A stretch of DNA of 43,114 nt from JBATTK01 sp049670505 (lineage in GTDB: Bacteria > Bacteroidota > Bacteroidia > Flavobacteriales > Flavobacteriaceae): NCBI GenBank assembly GCA_049670505.1, contig JBATTK010000058.1:1-43114 (forward strand). The letters run 5' to 3'. The notes beneath the pieces are model-generated. The model was not told where the DNA came from. It ran no database searches and was given only the letters and a program-made list of their open reading frames with translations. The position numbers were made by a program, and so were the translations under genes. This document shows positions 1 to 9,205 of the stretch, piece by piece (the first letter of the stretch is position 1; every line of letters begins with the position of its first letter).

Positions 1-472
1 GTATACTAACCTGCCAATCGGAAAGGACTTCGAGCAAAAAGCTTTCAAACTCTTCATCGGCCCTATCAATTTCATCGATTAACAGCACGGGTTTCTCAGG
101 TTGTGTTATAGCTCTCAATACGGGTCTTTTTAAAAGAAATTTATCGGAAAAGATAGTCTCCTCCAGCACTTTTATATCCTGCCCCTTTTGTTCCTGCATC
201 TTTAAATATAAGAGCTGGTGCTGGTAGTTCCACTCATATAGTGCATGGGTACTGTCTAGTCCTTCATAACACTGTAATCGGATAAGTTCCGTTTTTAAAG
301 CAGCTGCGATTACCTTTGCTATTTCTGTTTTTCCAACCCCCGCAGGACCTTCCACCAGCAAAGGTTTTTCCAACCGCATCGCCAGAAATATAGACATAGC
401 AATGGCACCATCATCCATATAGGTTTGTTCACGGAGCATTTTCTGGATTTGTGGTAATTCTTGTGCGTTCAT
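1..472 (-). CDS. MoxR/CoxD-type AAA+ ATPase, 5' part (gene runs off the left edge)
   Basis: About 157 N-terminal residues are visible; the C-terminal part lies outside the window. Walker A (GPAGVGKT, about residue 35-42) and Walker B (LLIDEIDRADEEFE, about 133-146) are intact. The stretch around CYEGLDSTHALYEWNYQ after Walker A is typical of the CoxD branch of MoxR ATPases. Members of this family remodel partner proteins, often together with a VWA-domain protein, and CoxD acts in maturation of molybdenum hydroxylases; which partner applies here cannot be seen. The start is the ATG at 472-470. It is divergent from the TonB receptor gene at 838 across a 365-bp gap. The family is seen directly; the CoxD assignment is from recalled motif similarity. 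Confidence 0.85.
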   Translation of the reverse strand, partial: MNAQELPQIQKMLREQTYMDDGAIAMSIFLAMRLEKPLLVEGPAGVGKTEIAKVIAAALKTELIRLQCYEGLDSTHALYEWNYQHQLLYLKMQEQKGQDIKVLEETIFSDKFLLKRPVLRAITQPEKPVLLIDEIDRADEEFESFLLEVLSDWQVSI

Positions 473-837
473 AAATAGCCGGATTCGTTCCTATGCAATT
501 AAGATACCCAAATTCACTTGTAGGCACAAGTTTTTTTATGGGTGGTAGACCTATTTGAAAGTGTCTAAAAATTTTTCACTCCTACTAAGGGTCTATTTTC
601 TGTGCAAAAGAAAGCGATATGGTGAAACCATTTAAAAAGAAGAATCCGCCAAATAGGGCCGCTGGAAATGGAAATATCCGCCTAAGGAATCGGAAATTTA
701 AAAAAAAATCGAAAGCTTATTTCCTTCATTTTTAGTGGATTCCCGCATATACTCGCCAACAGATATGAAACGCTAAGCAACCCTTTACTATTTCAACTGT
801 CTGTAATACCTGAACCTTTAAATCAATAAGTGAAAGA
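473..837. other. 365-bp divergent intergenic region
   Basis: This gap separates the leftward ATPase gene from the rightward TonB receptor and must hold both promoters. I found no perfect TAnnTTTG box, no strong hairpin and no convincing small ORF. A T-rich stretch lies at 565-605 and a run of nine A's near 700. Confidence 0.4.
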
Positions 838-3204
838 ATGAAAAAATTAACAGCACTATTTATGTTATTTGCTTCTGTTTTGTCTGCCCAGGAGAAATAT
901 ACCGCCAGCGGCACAATTACTGACGCAGGTAATGGGGAAACCCTCTTTGGCGCTTCCATTTTTCTTAAAGGTACCACCATAGGTGTTGTTACCAATGAAT
1001 ATGGTTTCTATTCCATTACGGCCCCAAAAGGAAACTATACCCTCATTATATCCTATGTGGGTTACCGGGAAATCAATAGGGAAATTACACTGGATAAAGA
1101 TCAAAAGATAGATTTTGAAATTAAGGATTTTGCTACACAACTCGATGAAATTGTGGTTACGGCGGAAGAACCTGAGCGTGTAAGTCTTAGAAAACCCGAA
1201 ATGAGTGTCTCCAAGCTAAACATTAAAACGGTAAAACAAATGCCTGTGGTATTGGGGGAAGTAGATATCATAAAATCTATTCAACTGCTACCGGGAGTCA
1301 CCAATAATGGTGAAGGTTCCAGTGGGTTCAATGTAAGGGGCGGGGCCGTAGACCAGAATTTAGTGCTATTGGATGAAGCCATTATTTACAATACTTCCCA
1401 TCTACTGGGTTTCTTCTCTATCTTTAATGCGGATGCTATCAAGGATATAAAACTCTACAAAGGTGGTATTCCCGCCCGGTTTGGCGGTAGGACCTCTTCT
1501 GTTCTGGATGTGCGCCAAAAGGATGGGAATAGCAAGGACTTTTCCCTTACAGGGGGAATAGGTATCATATCCAGTCGGTTAGCGGCCGAAGGTCCGGTTT
1601 TTAAGGACAAAGGCTCCTTTTTGGTAGCGGGCAGGGGCTCTTATGCCCATCTCCTATTAAAGGCTGCCGGCGAAGAGAACGGTGCTAATTTTTATGACTT
1701 GAATCTTAAGACCAATTATAATCTTAACGAACACAACAAACTCTTCCTGTCCGGATATTTTGGTAGGGACGCTTTCAATTTCGGGGACAGCTTCGATAGC
1801 AGCTACGGAAACTTATCGGGCAATCTACGTTGGAACCATATTTTTAACGATCGGTTATTTTCCAATGTATCCCTTATCTATAGTAAGTATGATTATGATT
1901 TAGGTATCATCATTGAGGAGTTCGACTGGATTTCATCTATCAGCAACTACAACCTAAAGTATGATCTTAAATACTACGCAAGTGACAAATTTAAATTGGA
2001 TTTTGGGGCAAGTGGCATCTATTATGATTTTGATCCCGGGCAAATACGGCCTACGTCCGAAACTTCTGCTATAAACCCCTTATCCTTAGATCGTAAAAAA
2101 GCTTTGGAAAGTGCGGTATATATTAATGCGGAACATAAACTTACGGATAAACTATCGGTACAATACGGCTTCCGGTATAGTGCATTCAATCGTTTGGGCG
2201 GACAGGCCATGGTAGATTATGCCAACGATCAACCCGTAGTCTATAACAGTACTTTGGGAATTTATGAACGGGGAATAGCAATTGGCGAAACCAATTTTGA
2301 TAGGAACGAGACCATAAAAAGCTTTGGCAATCTAGAGCCTAGGGCATCCTTGGCATATCAATTGAACCAATCTTCGTCGGTAAAGGCCGGATATTCCAGA
2401 GCTGCCCAATACATTCATCTGTTATCCAATACTACATCCGTTACCCCCTTGGATGTCTGGACACCCAGTGGTCAATTTATTAAGCCACAATTATCCGATC
2501 AGTTCGCGTTGGGCTACTTTAGGGATTTTATGGACAAAACCTACTCTTTGGAAGTAGAGGCCTATTACAGAACCACCGACAATAGAATAGATTATATTGA
2601 TGGGTCCGATCTCATAGGGACCAATACCATTGAAACCGAAATTTTAAACGGAGAGTCCCGAGCATATGGCCTGGAATTCTTAGTGCGGAAAAATGAAGGA
2701 AGATTTACCGGATGGCTTGCATATACGCTATCAAAATCGGAGCAAAGGACTCCGGGCGGCAATGTAGGGGGACCTGGTATCAATAATGGGGATTGGTATA
2801 GTACTCCTTATGACAGAACCCACGATTTCTCATTGACCGCGGCCTATCAATTGAACGATAAGTGGTCTTTTGGTACTAACTTGATTTTTCAGACGGGAAG
2901 GCCGGTTACCTACCCCAATGGCCAGTATGAATATGAAGGGCTGTCCATAGCCAGTTTTTCCGATAGAAACTCCGATAGGTTGCCTTCTTATCACAGACTT
3001 GATATTTCCGCCACCTACAGACCCAATAGAAAACCCAACAAGCGATGGAAAGGTGAATGGGTCTTTGGCCTCTATAATATCTATAACCAAAAAAATGCAG
3101 CTTCCATCTCTTTTGGCCAAAATATAGAGACTGGAGCAAACGAGGCTACAAGAACGGCAATCTTTGGTATTGTGCCATCAGTAACGTATAACTTTAAATT
3201 TTAA
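838..3204 (+). CDS. TonB-dependent outer-membrane receptor with carboxypeptidase-regulatory-like N-terminus
   Basis: A 788-residue outer-membrane receptor. A signal peptide (residues 1-18, ending LSAQ) is followed by a CarboxypepD_reg-like beta domain (about 22-105, with TTIGVVTNEYGFYSI), a plug domain (about 115-235, including GEGSSGFNVRGGAVDQNLVLLD in part) and a 22-strand-type barrel ending in an aromatic residue (VTYNFKF). It should import a bulky substrate using TonB-ExbBD energy; the substrate cannot be inferred. It is shorter than SusC proteins (about 1000 residues). The DUF4249 lipoprotein gene starts 4 nt after its stop, so the two are almost certainly one transcription and export unit. 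ATG at 838 directly begins the signal peptide. Confidence 0.95.
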   Translation: MKKLTALFMLFASVLSAQEKYTASGTITDAGNGETLFGASIFLKGTTIGVVTNEYGFYSITAPKGNYTLIISYVGYREINREITLDKDQKIDFEIKDFATQLDEIVVTAEEPERVSLRKPEMSVSKLNIKTVKQMPVVLGEVDIIKSIQLLPGVTNNGEGSSGFNVRGGAVDQNLVLLDEAIIYNTSHLLGFFSIFNADAIKDIKLYKGGIPARFGGRTSSVLDVRQKDGNSKDFSLTGGIGIISSRLAAEGPVFKDKGSFLVAGRGSYAHLLLKAAGEENGANFYDLNLKTNYNLNEHNKLFLSGYFGRDAFNFGDSFDSSYGNLSGNLRWNHIFNDRLFSNVSLIYSKYDYDLGIIIEEFDWISSISNYNLKYDLKYYASDKFKLDFGASGIYYDFDPGQIRPTSETSAINPLSLDRKKALESAVYINAEHKLTDKLSVQYGFRYSAFNRLGGQAMVDYANDQPVVYNSTLGIYERGIAIGETNFDRNETIKSFGNLEPRASLAYQLNQSSSVKAGYSRAAQYIHLLSNTTSVTPLDVWTPSGQFIKPQLSDQFALGYFRDFMDKTYSLEVEAYYRTTDNRIDYIDGSDLIGTNTIETEILNGESRAYGLEFLVRKNEGRFTGWLAYTLSKSEQRTPGGNVGGPGINNGDWYSTPYDRTHDFSLTAAYQLNDKWSFGTNLIFQTGRPVTYPNGQYEYEGLSIASFSDRNSDRLPSYHRLDISATYRPNRKPNKRWKGEWVFGLYNIYNQKNAASISFGQNIETGANEATRTAIFGIVPSVTYNFKF

Positions 3205-3208
3205 GAGA

Positions 3209-4051
3209 ATGAATCGCTATTCAAGAATTATAATACTCCTTTTATTCGTTGTCCTTGCATCATGCGAGGATGTAATAGATGTAGATGTGCAAACCGCTCC
3301 TCCCCGTCTGACCATTGAAGCTTCCTTGGATTGGGAAAAAGGCACTGCGGGAAATAATCAGACCATTACATTGAGTACCTCTACCGCATTTTTTGATACT
3401 ACTACAAATAGCAGCATTACAGGGGCGTCGGTAAAGGTTACCAATACCACGAGCGGGGAAGAATTTATTTTTGCAGACCAAGACAACGGAGATTATGTTA
3501 CGGAAGATTTTATTCCCGTTCTTAACCAATCCTATACCTTGGAAGTACTATATGATGGAGAAACCTATGCCGCAACGGAAACTTTAATTCCAGTAACGGA
3601 TATTACGGAATTAAACCAATCTAGGGAAGATGGTTTTGATGATGACGTTTTGGAAGTCAATGTTGTATTTACCGATCCCGAGGACGAAGATAATTACTAT
3701 CTGTTCAGGTTTCAGGAACGAGGAGATCTACTGCCCGAATTGGAGGAGCTGGACGATGAATTTGTCAACGGTAGGGAAATAAGCTGGTATTATGAAAAAG
3801 AAGAAGATGAAGATACCAATACCGAAGAATTTGTACCAGGGGATATTGTGGACATCAGTTTATTCGGAATTTCCGAAAGCTACCACAATTACATTCGTAT
3901 CCTCATAGAACAGTCGGAAGGGCTAGGACTTTTTAGTCCGATACCCGTTGCATTAAGAGGAAACTGTATTAACCTGACCAATGCCGATAACTATGCCAAT
4001 GGTTATTTTAGATTAACACAGGTAGTACGGACGAGTTACACTTTTGAATAA
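3209..4051 (+). CDS. DUF4249 family lipoprotein, partner of the TonB receptor
   Basis: A 280-residue lipoprotein. The N-terminus has a hydrophobic core and lipobox ending LASC, with the lipidated Cys about residue 19, followed by an acidic stretch (EDVIDVDV). An Ig-like, Thr/Ser-rich first half (PPRLTIEASLDWEKG) is the DUF4249 signature; a very acidic segment (about 145-210, EEDEDTNTEE) follows. DUF4249 genes regularly follow TonB receptors in Flavobacteriia, in the position SusD takes after SusC, which suggests a surface-exposed ligand-capturing or lid role (inference). The start ATG at 3209 is preceded by AAGAGA and lies 4 nt after the receptor stop. Confidence 0.9.
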   Translation: MNRYSRIIILLLFVVLASCEDVIDVDVQTAPPRLTIEASLDWEKGTAGNNQTITLSTSTAFFDTTTNSSITGASVKVTNTTSGEEFIFADQDNGDYVTEDFIPVLNQSYTLEVLYDGETYAATETLIPVTDITELNQSREDGFDDDVLEVNVVFTDPEDEDNYYLFRFQERGDLLPELEELDDEFVNGREISWYYEKEEDEDTNTEEFVPGDIVDISLFGISESYHNYIRILIEQSEGLGLFSPIPVALRGNCINLTNADNYANGYFRLTQVVRTSYTFE

Positions 4052-4233
4052 TTGAGGCCTATTTAGAAGCATTGAAGAAAAATCCAAAGTGTTATCGGTC
4101 GTGTGGTTAAAAAATACCAGCGAGCGATAGCTAACTTGCACCAGCGTGGATATTGATTCCAATGATAGCGATTATTTGTTTATCTCACTAAAAATGAGTA
4201 CCTTATGAAAGGTCTAATCAATATATCTTAGTC

Positions 4234-4656
4234 ATGGGAACAATAAAAACATTGAACAAATGGGCCAATGCCCATACGTATTATCCATTGGATTTGATCC
4301 GCATAGCCCTAGGGGTCTTTCTATTTATCAAAGGAGTAGATTTTATGCAGAACATCACTATGCTTTCTGATCTTATAGCACCTGTAGAAAATTTAACGGG
4401 AGGTATGGGTGTCATCCATTATGTGATTCCCGCCCATTTTGTAGGAGGCATTCTTATCGTTTTTGGTTTGTTGACCCGTTGGGCGGTTGCAGCGATGATT
4501 CCTATTTTGATCGGGGCGGTTCTAATCAACTTTTTAGGGGAAATGAATACCGTTAACCTCTTTTTATCCTTGGGTACCTTGATCGTATGTGTTTTCTTCC
4601 TATTCTATGGCTCCGGAAAGCATTCTGCGGACTATTATCTAAAAATGCAGAAATAG
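4234..4656 (+). CDS. DoxX family membrane protein
   Basis: A 140-residue integral membrane protein with four predicted helices (about residues 20-38, 67-85, 87-106 and 108-127). The order of helices and the motif RIALGVFLFIKGVDF followed by HFVGGILIVFGLLTRWAA-like residues fit the DoxX/DUF6-helix-bundle family, whose bacterial members have been linked to redox or thiol stress but are mostly uncharacterised. It is preceded by a 182-bp gap and followed by a 244-bp gap, so it appears monocistronic. No partner gene (such as a sulfur transferase) is adjacent. Confidence 0.85.
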   Translation: MGTIKTLNKWANAHTYYPLDLIRIALGVFLFIKGVDFMQNITMLSDLIAPVENLTGGMGVIHYVIPAHFVGGILIVFGLLTRWAVAAMIPILIGAVLINFLGEMNTVNLFLSLGTLIVCVFFLFYGSGKHSADYYLKMQK

Positions 4657-4900
4657 TTTTAGCCTCTAGATGGAAATTTAAGAAATCAATACATTCTACT
4701 ATTGGCAAAAGTTGGGCTATAAACGATCCTATTGCATGGGGCCGAGGCATTGTTATAAATTCCGAGCCGGTTCTCCCAGGCCCTCCTATGTTACAAATTG
4801 TCCAAAAGCTAGCTTGTATTCTTCTAAAATCTAAACACTTATTGTAACAATTGTTTCTTTTAATCATCCTTGTAGTAGAACGGACCAATCCATAAATAAT

Positions 4901-6064
4901 ATGCTACATAAACACTTTTTGCCCAAAACCCTGATTTCAGTATTATTTCTAGGGTTTTTCATATGCTGTAATCGAACAAAAACTTCCGGGAGCAAAAATG
5001 ATACGTCAAAAGTACAATCGGAGTTCCAAATAGGAACCCTTAAAAACAATAATCTAGACTCCCTTTATATCCAAAGGATGGAAAATTCCATCGAAAAAGG
5101 AATTTACCCGAATATCCATAGCGTACTTATTTTGAAGAATAATGAACTGGTCTATGAAAACTATTTTGATGGAAAAGATGAACTTTGGGGCAAGGAACTT
5201 GGAGTTATAGCGCATCATAGGGACAGCCTCCACGATGTGCGAAGTATTTCCAAAAGCGTGGTTTCCGCCTGTATCGGAATTGCAGTAATGCAAGGTAAGA
5301 TCGATGGTATAGACCAAAGCATATTTGATTTTTATCCGGAATATAAACAATACGATACGGGTAAAAGATCCGAACTTACTATTGCACATTTGCTGACTAT
5401 GTCCTCTGGCATAGAATGGAACGAGGATGTTCCTTATGATGATCCCGAAAACAGTGAAATCCAAATGACCTCCAGTACAGATCCAATTGAGTTTGTACTT
5501 AGTAGACCGCTTACAAATTCCCCCGGCAAAGTATGGGAATACAACGGGGGAACCACGCAATTGCTTGCATCGATTATTGAAAAAACAAGTGGGCTAAATG
5601 TTCACGAGTTTGCCAAAAAGTACCTTTTTGAACCCTTGGATATTAAAAATTCCGAGTGGGTGTTCTTTCCAGATACTAAACTTCCCGCCGCCGCATCGGG
5701 TTTGCGATTGCGATCCAGGGATTTATTAAAAATTGGAATGTTATATGCTCAAAAGGGTACATGGAACGGTATCCGGATTTTATCGGACGATTGGGTCAAT
5801 CGATCCACTACATCCCATATAAGGTTTGGTCGCAACAATAATGTTGGGTATGGGTATCAATTTTGGATTTTATCCGCCGATACCATTTGGGAAAATCAAA
5901 GTCATACCATAGCGGCTGCCATTGGAAATGGCGGACAACGGATTTATTTGGATACAAAACATAATTTAATAACGGTAATCACCGCGGGAAACTACAATCA
6001 ATGGACCATTGAGAAAGATTCCGAGGCACTTCTTCGCGATTTTATCTATCCCTCTTTTTTATAA
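4901..6064 (+). CDS. Serine hydrolase, class C beta-lactamase fold, lipoprotein
   Basis: A 387-residue predicted lipoprotein: the hydrophobic N-terminus ends FFICC before NRTK, so the lipidated Cys is about residue 24-25. The Ser-x-x-Lys nucleophile motif of the beta-lactamase/penicillin-binding superfamily is S115-I-S-K118. A YNGG motif (about residue 215) supplies the second active-site element, and an NGGQR motif near the C-terminus (about 348) replaces the KTG/HxG triad. The segment HLLTMSSGIEWNE is characteristic of the class C-like serine hydrolases. Members are esterases, D-amino-acid peptidases or of unknown substrate; true beta-lactamase activity is unlikely to be inferable. ATG at 4901 fits the lipoprotein signal. 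The gene stands alone. Confidence 0.9.
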   Translation: MLHKHFLPKTLISVLFLGFFICCNRTKTSGSKNDTSKVQSEFQIGTLKNNNLDSLYIQRMENSIEKGIYPNIHSVLILKNNELVYENYFDGKDELWGKELGVIAHHRDSLHDVRSISKSVVSACIGIAVMQGKIDGIDQSIFDFYPEYKQYDTGKRSELTIAHLLTMSSGIEWNEDVPYDDPENSEIQMTSSTDPIEFVLSRPLTNSPGKVWEYNGGTTQLLASIIEKTSGLNVHEFAKKYLFEPLDIKNSEWVFFPDTKLPAAASGLRLRSRDLLKIGMLYAQKGTWNGIRILSDDWVNRSTTSHIRFGRNNNVGYGYQFWILSADTIWENQSHTIAAAIGNGGQRIYLDTKHNLITVITAGNYNQWTIEKDSEALLRDFIYPSFL

Positions 6065-6141
6065 AAATTGGTGTTATGAGTTACGAGTTCAGAGTCATGA
6101 GGAAAACCAGAAACCGGAAGCTGGAAGCTGGACATTGAAAA

Positions 6142-6261
6142 CTGGAATGTCATTTCGATACGATCTTCTATTCGAAAATCACTCAATGACCATACTGGGG
6201 TGCCTGAGTGATCGCCTGCGATTGTATCGAAGGCACTTGGTCGAATATGAAATAGTTTCTT
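6142..6261 (+). repeat. Dispersed 120-bp structured repeat, copy A
   Basis: This copy matches the reverse complement of 42057-42175 with roughly ten differences and one small indel, all in the loop or stem flanks. It has nested complementary blocks: GATACGAT pairs with ATTGTATC (one G-T wobble), and inside it ATCACTCA (one base after a mini-hairpin TTC..GAA) pairs with TGAGTGAT. A side hairpin GATCGC-CT-GCGATT sits on the right arm. The layout is cloverleaf-like. No terminal duplication was identified. Confidence 0.85.
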
Positions 6262-6462
6262 TTAAATTGAAAGTCTTATCTTTTTTTCCACGATCAACCA
6301 TTAACTTTTAACGGATAACCAGTAACGAATGACTATCAACCCTTGGATAACCGATGGCCACAAACCAGAAACTGAATACCGGAAACTGAAGAATATCTTT
6401 CCAAAGACCGAAGACAAAGGAAAAAAGACAAATTCATCGCCCCGTTACGCAGACCCTTCCGT

Positions 6463-6506
6463 CTCTTGGCAAAGCCAAGAGCCACCTTCCCTTGACTAAG
6501 GGAAGG
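6463..6506. repeat. Two adjacent perfect hairpins
   Basis: CTCTTGGC-AAA-GCCAAGAG (6463-6481, 8-bp stem) is followed four bases later by CCTTCCCTT-GACT-AAGGGAAGG (6485-6506, 9-bp stem). Neither is followed by a T-run on either strand, so they are not classical intrinsic terminators. They could still stabilise or stop transcripts arriving from the convergent genes on both sides. Confidence 0.7.
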
Positions 6507-6795
6507 AGCTGAAATTCATGTTCCCAATGGAATTTTTGGTTGGATGAGCTATGTACACATCAAATTGTTCCAAACCGGCACCTTGAATTCTGAACTAGAA
6601 ATGAGATACCGAATACTCAATACTGGAAATAGGCAGCAGGCACTAGGTATTAGATATTTGATAACCAGAAACTGGGTACTGAATTCTCAATTATTCAATA
6701 CTCATTAACTCATTAACTCATTTTTAGATAATCAACGTTTTGAACTAAAGCGCATGTTTCAACCAACGATTGTAAACGACGAACCCACAAAATCG

Positions 6796-8955
6796 TTACA
6801 AATTATCCAGTTGGTTGCTTTTCTTATCGGTACTAATGGTCCAAAAGAAGCCTACAAAGAAAAAACTATCCGCTGCGGGAAGTATAGCCCGGCGATCAAA
6901 TACACCATCGGCATTGGGCGTATTGGCATATTGATAATTATTGATATTATTAAAGCCCAATACGTTGTTTACGGAGAAGTATAGTATTTTTTGCGGGGAG
7001 ATCAGGTAGGCCCAGTTTAAACTTATATTGTTGAACGGTTTGGTTCGTTCATCCAGAAACCCGGTAGTATTCGGATTATCATAAGGTCTCCCTGAGGAAA
7101 AATTATAGGACAGTCCTACCTGGGAACGCAACTTATCTATCCAGTACTTGGTCACCAATGAAAAATTATGTTCGGCGGCAAAATTGGGAGTGGCCCTTTC
7201 CCTGAAATTTTGATAGTCGCGTTCGGTATTCAGATAGGAATAGGAAACCCAATAATCCAAGTTTTTAACACTCTTATTATCCCTCCAGAAAATATCGACT
7301 CCGGTGGCATAGCCACTTCCCAAATTATCGAAATTAGCATTGAATTGGGGAAGTTCGGTGTTATACTTTACCAAATGATCATAATCCTTGTAGTAGGCCT
7401 CCGCCCTAAAGGTCTTACCATCATCGGCATACTGATAATTTAGGATGTAGTGGGATGTTTTCTCCGTCCTTAAGCTTTGATCGAATCGCAAGTTTTCCGT
7501 CAGTGGATTTTGATAAAAATCACCGTACGCCAAGGACATCTGTCCCTTGGTTCCTATTTTAGATGCCAATGAGACCCTTGGCGAAAATGTAAACTCCCGC
7601 AGGATATCCGAATACTCGGCCCTTACTCCCAATTTTAGGGCAAAGCGATTACTGAAGAAAATATCCCCTTCCGTGAATACCGCACTTAGGTTATCGATAA
7701 AACCGTTCGCTAAGGCAAGAGTTTCCGGTTCCAAAAATGTCTCGTCGTAATCTGTAATAAAGTGCTCTATCCCAAAAATCAAATTAAAACGATTACTAAA
7801 ACCTTTTCTTAGCTTTACTTTTAAATGGGATGCAGTTTCCTCGGTATCGATTTCATTTTCCAGCAGCCTGATATCGTTGGAATCAAATGAAATACTGGCC
7901 CCGGTGGACAGCGTCCAATCATTTTCAAAAAAGTGCTTATAAGAGGAATTAAAATACAGGTTGTTGTTTTTTAAACGAAATCGGACAAAATCCTCAAAAT
8001 TGATATCTTCCTGTGCTATATCCAAATTGGAATGATTAAACCCGGTATACAGTTTCAACATACTGTTATCCTTTTTACTGCGGAATACGGCCTCGCCGGA
8101 AATAGATTCGAAAGGACTGTTCCAACGAATACCTTGGTCAGAGGGAATTAATGACTCGTAGGGCGACAGATTAATATAGGATGTATTGATACTCAAGGAT
8201 TCATCTCCCCAAATCTCCGTATGCCCTATACCACCACCAACGGACATCATTGAAATATCGGTCTTTTCCTGATCGGGAACATCTGTAGTATTTAACAATA
8301 GTACACTGGACAACGCCTGACCGTATTCTGCGGAATACCCTCCCGTACTAAATGTAATTCCTTTAAACAGAAAAGGTGAAAATCTACCTCGGGTAGGAAT
8401 GTTGTTCGCCGTGGCATTAAAAGGTTGAAAGACCCGGAGACCATCAATAAAAACTTGGGTCTCGCCGGCGGCCCCACCGCGAACGAACAAGCGTCCGTCC
8501 TCATTTACCGTGGAAGTGCCGGGCAGGGTCTGCAATGCCGCTACAAAGTCGCCCGCCGCCCCGGCCGTGGTTACAATGTCCAGAGGTTTCAGGACCGATA
8601 CTTTGGAATTATCCCCAGCCTCAAAAGTGCCTGCGGTTAAAGTTACACCCGTTAAACTATTGATCGCCTCACGTAATCTAACATTTAAATTTTTCAAATA
8701 GGATACCTCACCGGCCTGCATATAAGTATCATAGGAAATCATGGAAACAATAAGGTTCTGTGTACCGGTTGCTGTAGTCTCGAAGGTAAATTCTCCGTTC
8801 TCATCCGTAGAAGCTCCATCGTATGTACCGTCCAAATATACATTGGCACCAACAATGGCGACATCCTTTTGGTCCGTTACCCTCCCGGAAATTGTAGTCT
8901 GGCCCAAAATAAGGGCCGTATAAAGAAATGCCGTAAAGAAAGTGAATTGTTTCAT
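6796..8955 (-). CDS. TonB-dependent outer-membrane receptor with carboxypeptidase-regulatory-like N-terminus
   Basis: A 719-residue receptor beginning at the ATG at 8955, which directly opens the signal peptide MKQFTFFTAFLYTALILGQ; an upstream in-frame start at 8982 would add nine polar residues before the signal and is rejected. A CarboxypepD_reg-like domain (about 21-100), plug domain (about 105-230, containing LFVRGGAAGETQVFIDGL) and a beta-barrel follow. It differs clearly from the receptor at 838 and has no SusD- or DUF4249-like partner. Its promoter region is shared with the divergent DUF2141 gene at 9206. The transported ligand is unknown; no metal- or vitamin-specific riboswitch was seen upstream. 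Confidence 0.93.
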   Translation of the reverse strand: MKQFTFFTAFLYTALILGQTTISGRVTDQKDVAIVGANVYLDGTYDGASTDENGEFTFETTATGTQNLIVSMISYDTYMQAGEVSYLKNLNVRLREAINSLTGVTLTAGTFEAGDNSKVSVLKPLDIVTTAGAAGDFVAALQTLPGTSTVNEDGRLFVRGGAAGETQVFIDGLRVFQPFNATANNIPTRGRFSPFLFKGITFSTGGYSAEYGQALSSVLLLNTTDVPDQEKTDISMMSVGGGIGHTEIWGDESLSINTSYINLSPYESLIPSDQGIRWNSPFESISGEAVFRSKKDNSMLKLYTGFNHSNLDIAQEDINFEDFVRFRLKNNNLYFNSSYKHFFENDWTLSTGASISFDSNDIRLLENEIDTEETASHLKVKLRKGFSNRFNLIFGIEHFITDYDETFLEPETLALANGFIDNLSAVFTEGDIFFSNRFALKLGVRAEYSDILREFTFSPRVSLASKIGTKGQMSLAYGDFYQNPLTENLRFDQSLRTEKTSHYILNYQYADDGKTFRAEAYYKDYDHLVKYNTELPQFNANFDNLGSGYATGVDIFWRDNKSVKNLDYWVSYSYLNTERDYQNFRERATPNFAAEHNFSLVTKYWIDKLRSQVGLSYNFSSGRPYDNPNTTGFLDERTKPFNNISLNWAYLISPQKILYFSVNNVLGFNNINNYQYANTPNADGVFDRRAILPAADSFFFVGFFWTISTDKKSNQLDNL

Positions 8956-9019
8956 CGTGGTCGTTATTTTTTGATGAAGCAAAAGTGGCGTGGAATTTCA
9001 CCGGCTCATAAACTAGATG

Positions 9020-9098
9020 ACCGAACTGTAGTTTTTTTTGGATGAACCGGAATTTAAATTATCCCATACAATTCAGCAGTTAAATTCAACAGTTCGGT
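9020..9098. promoter_or_regulatory. Inverted repeat in the divergent TonB receptor/DUF2141 control region
   Basis: ACCGAACTGT at 9020-9029 is the exact reverse complement of ACAGTTCGGT at 9089-9098. The two arms are separated by 59 bp, too far for a simple transcriptional hairpin but compatible with a regulator binding two half-sites or forming a loop between the divergent promoters. No known operator consensus is matched. Confidence 0.35.
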
Positions 9099-9205
9099 AT
9101 CCCTGATTTTTAATCCTTGAAAAATGCGGGCAATTTTGAGCCATCATTAACCCAATACTGAAATATCCCGATAACTAACGGGACAGTACTTAAAAACAAA
9201 AACAC

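Larger units (their letters stand above)
6065..6795. repeat. Non-coding gap of low-complexity words, hairpins and one dispersed repeat
   Basis: This 731-bp gap lies between the convergent ends of the serine hydrolase and the second TonB receptor. It is composed of degenerate words such as CCAGAAACTGG, GGAAACTGAA, AACTCATTAACTC and TAACGGATAACCAG. The same vocabulary fills the gaps at 27480-28070 and 41980-42260. It contains one copy of a 120-bp structured repeat and two strong hairpins (separate entries). ORFs crossing it have repetitive, biased composition and are not believed. Confidence 0.75.

Noticed and set aside
838..4051. SusCD-type polysaccharide utilisation locus
   Set aside because: The receptor is shorter than SusC, the partner is DUF4249 not SusD, and no glycoside hydrolase or sulfatase gene is nearby.
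4553..4888. 86- and 111-residue ORFs on opposite strands between the DoxX and serine hydrolase genes
   Set aside because: They start inside the DoxX gene, resemble no family I know and lack signals; the 244-bp gap is treated as non-coding, though a decayed gene cannot be excluded.
6009..6311. 100-residue plus-strand ORF at the end of the serine hydrolase gene
   Set aside because: It overlaps the hydrolase end in another frame and runs through the 120-bp structured repeat; composition is that of translated repeat DNA.
8956..9205. Cobalamin or TPP riboswitch ahead of the second TonB receptor
   Set aside because: No B12-box or thi-box core was seen in the 250-bp region.
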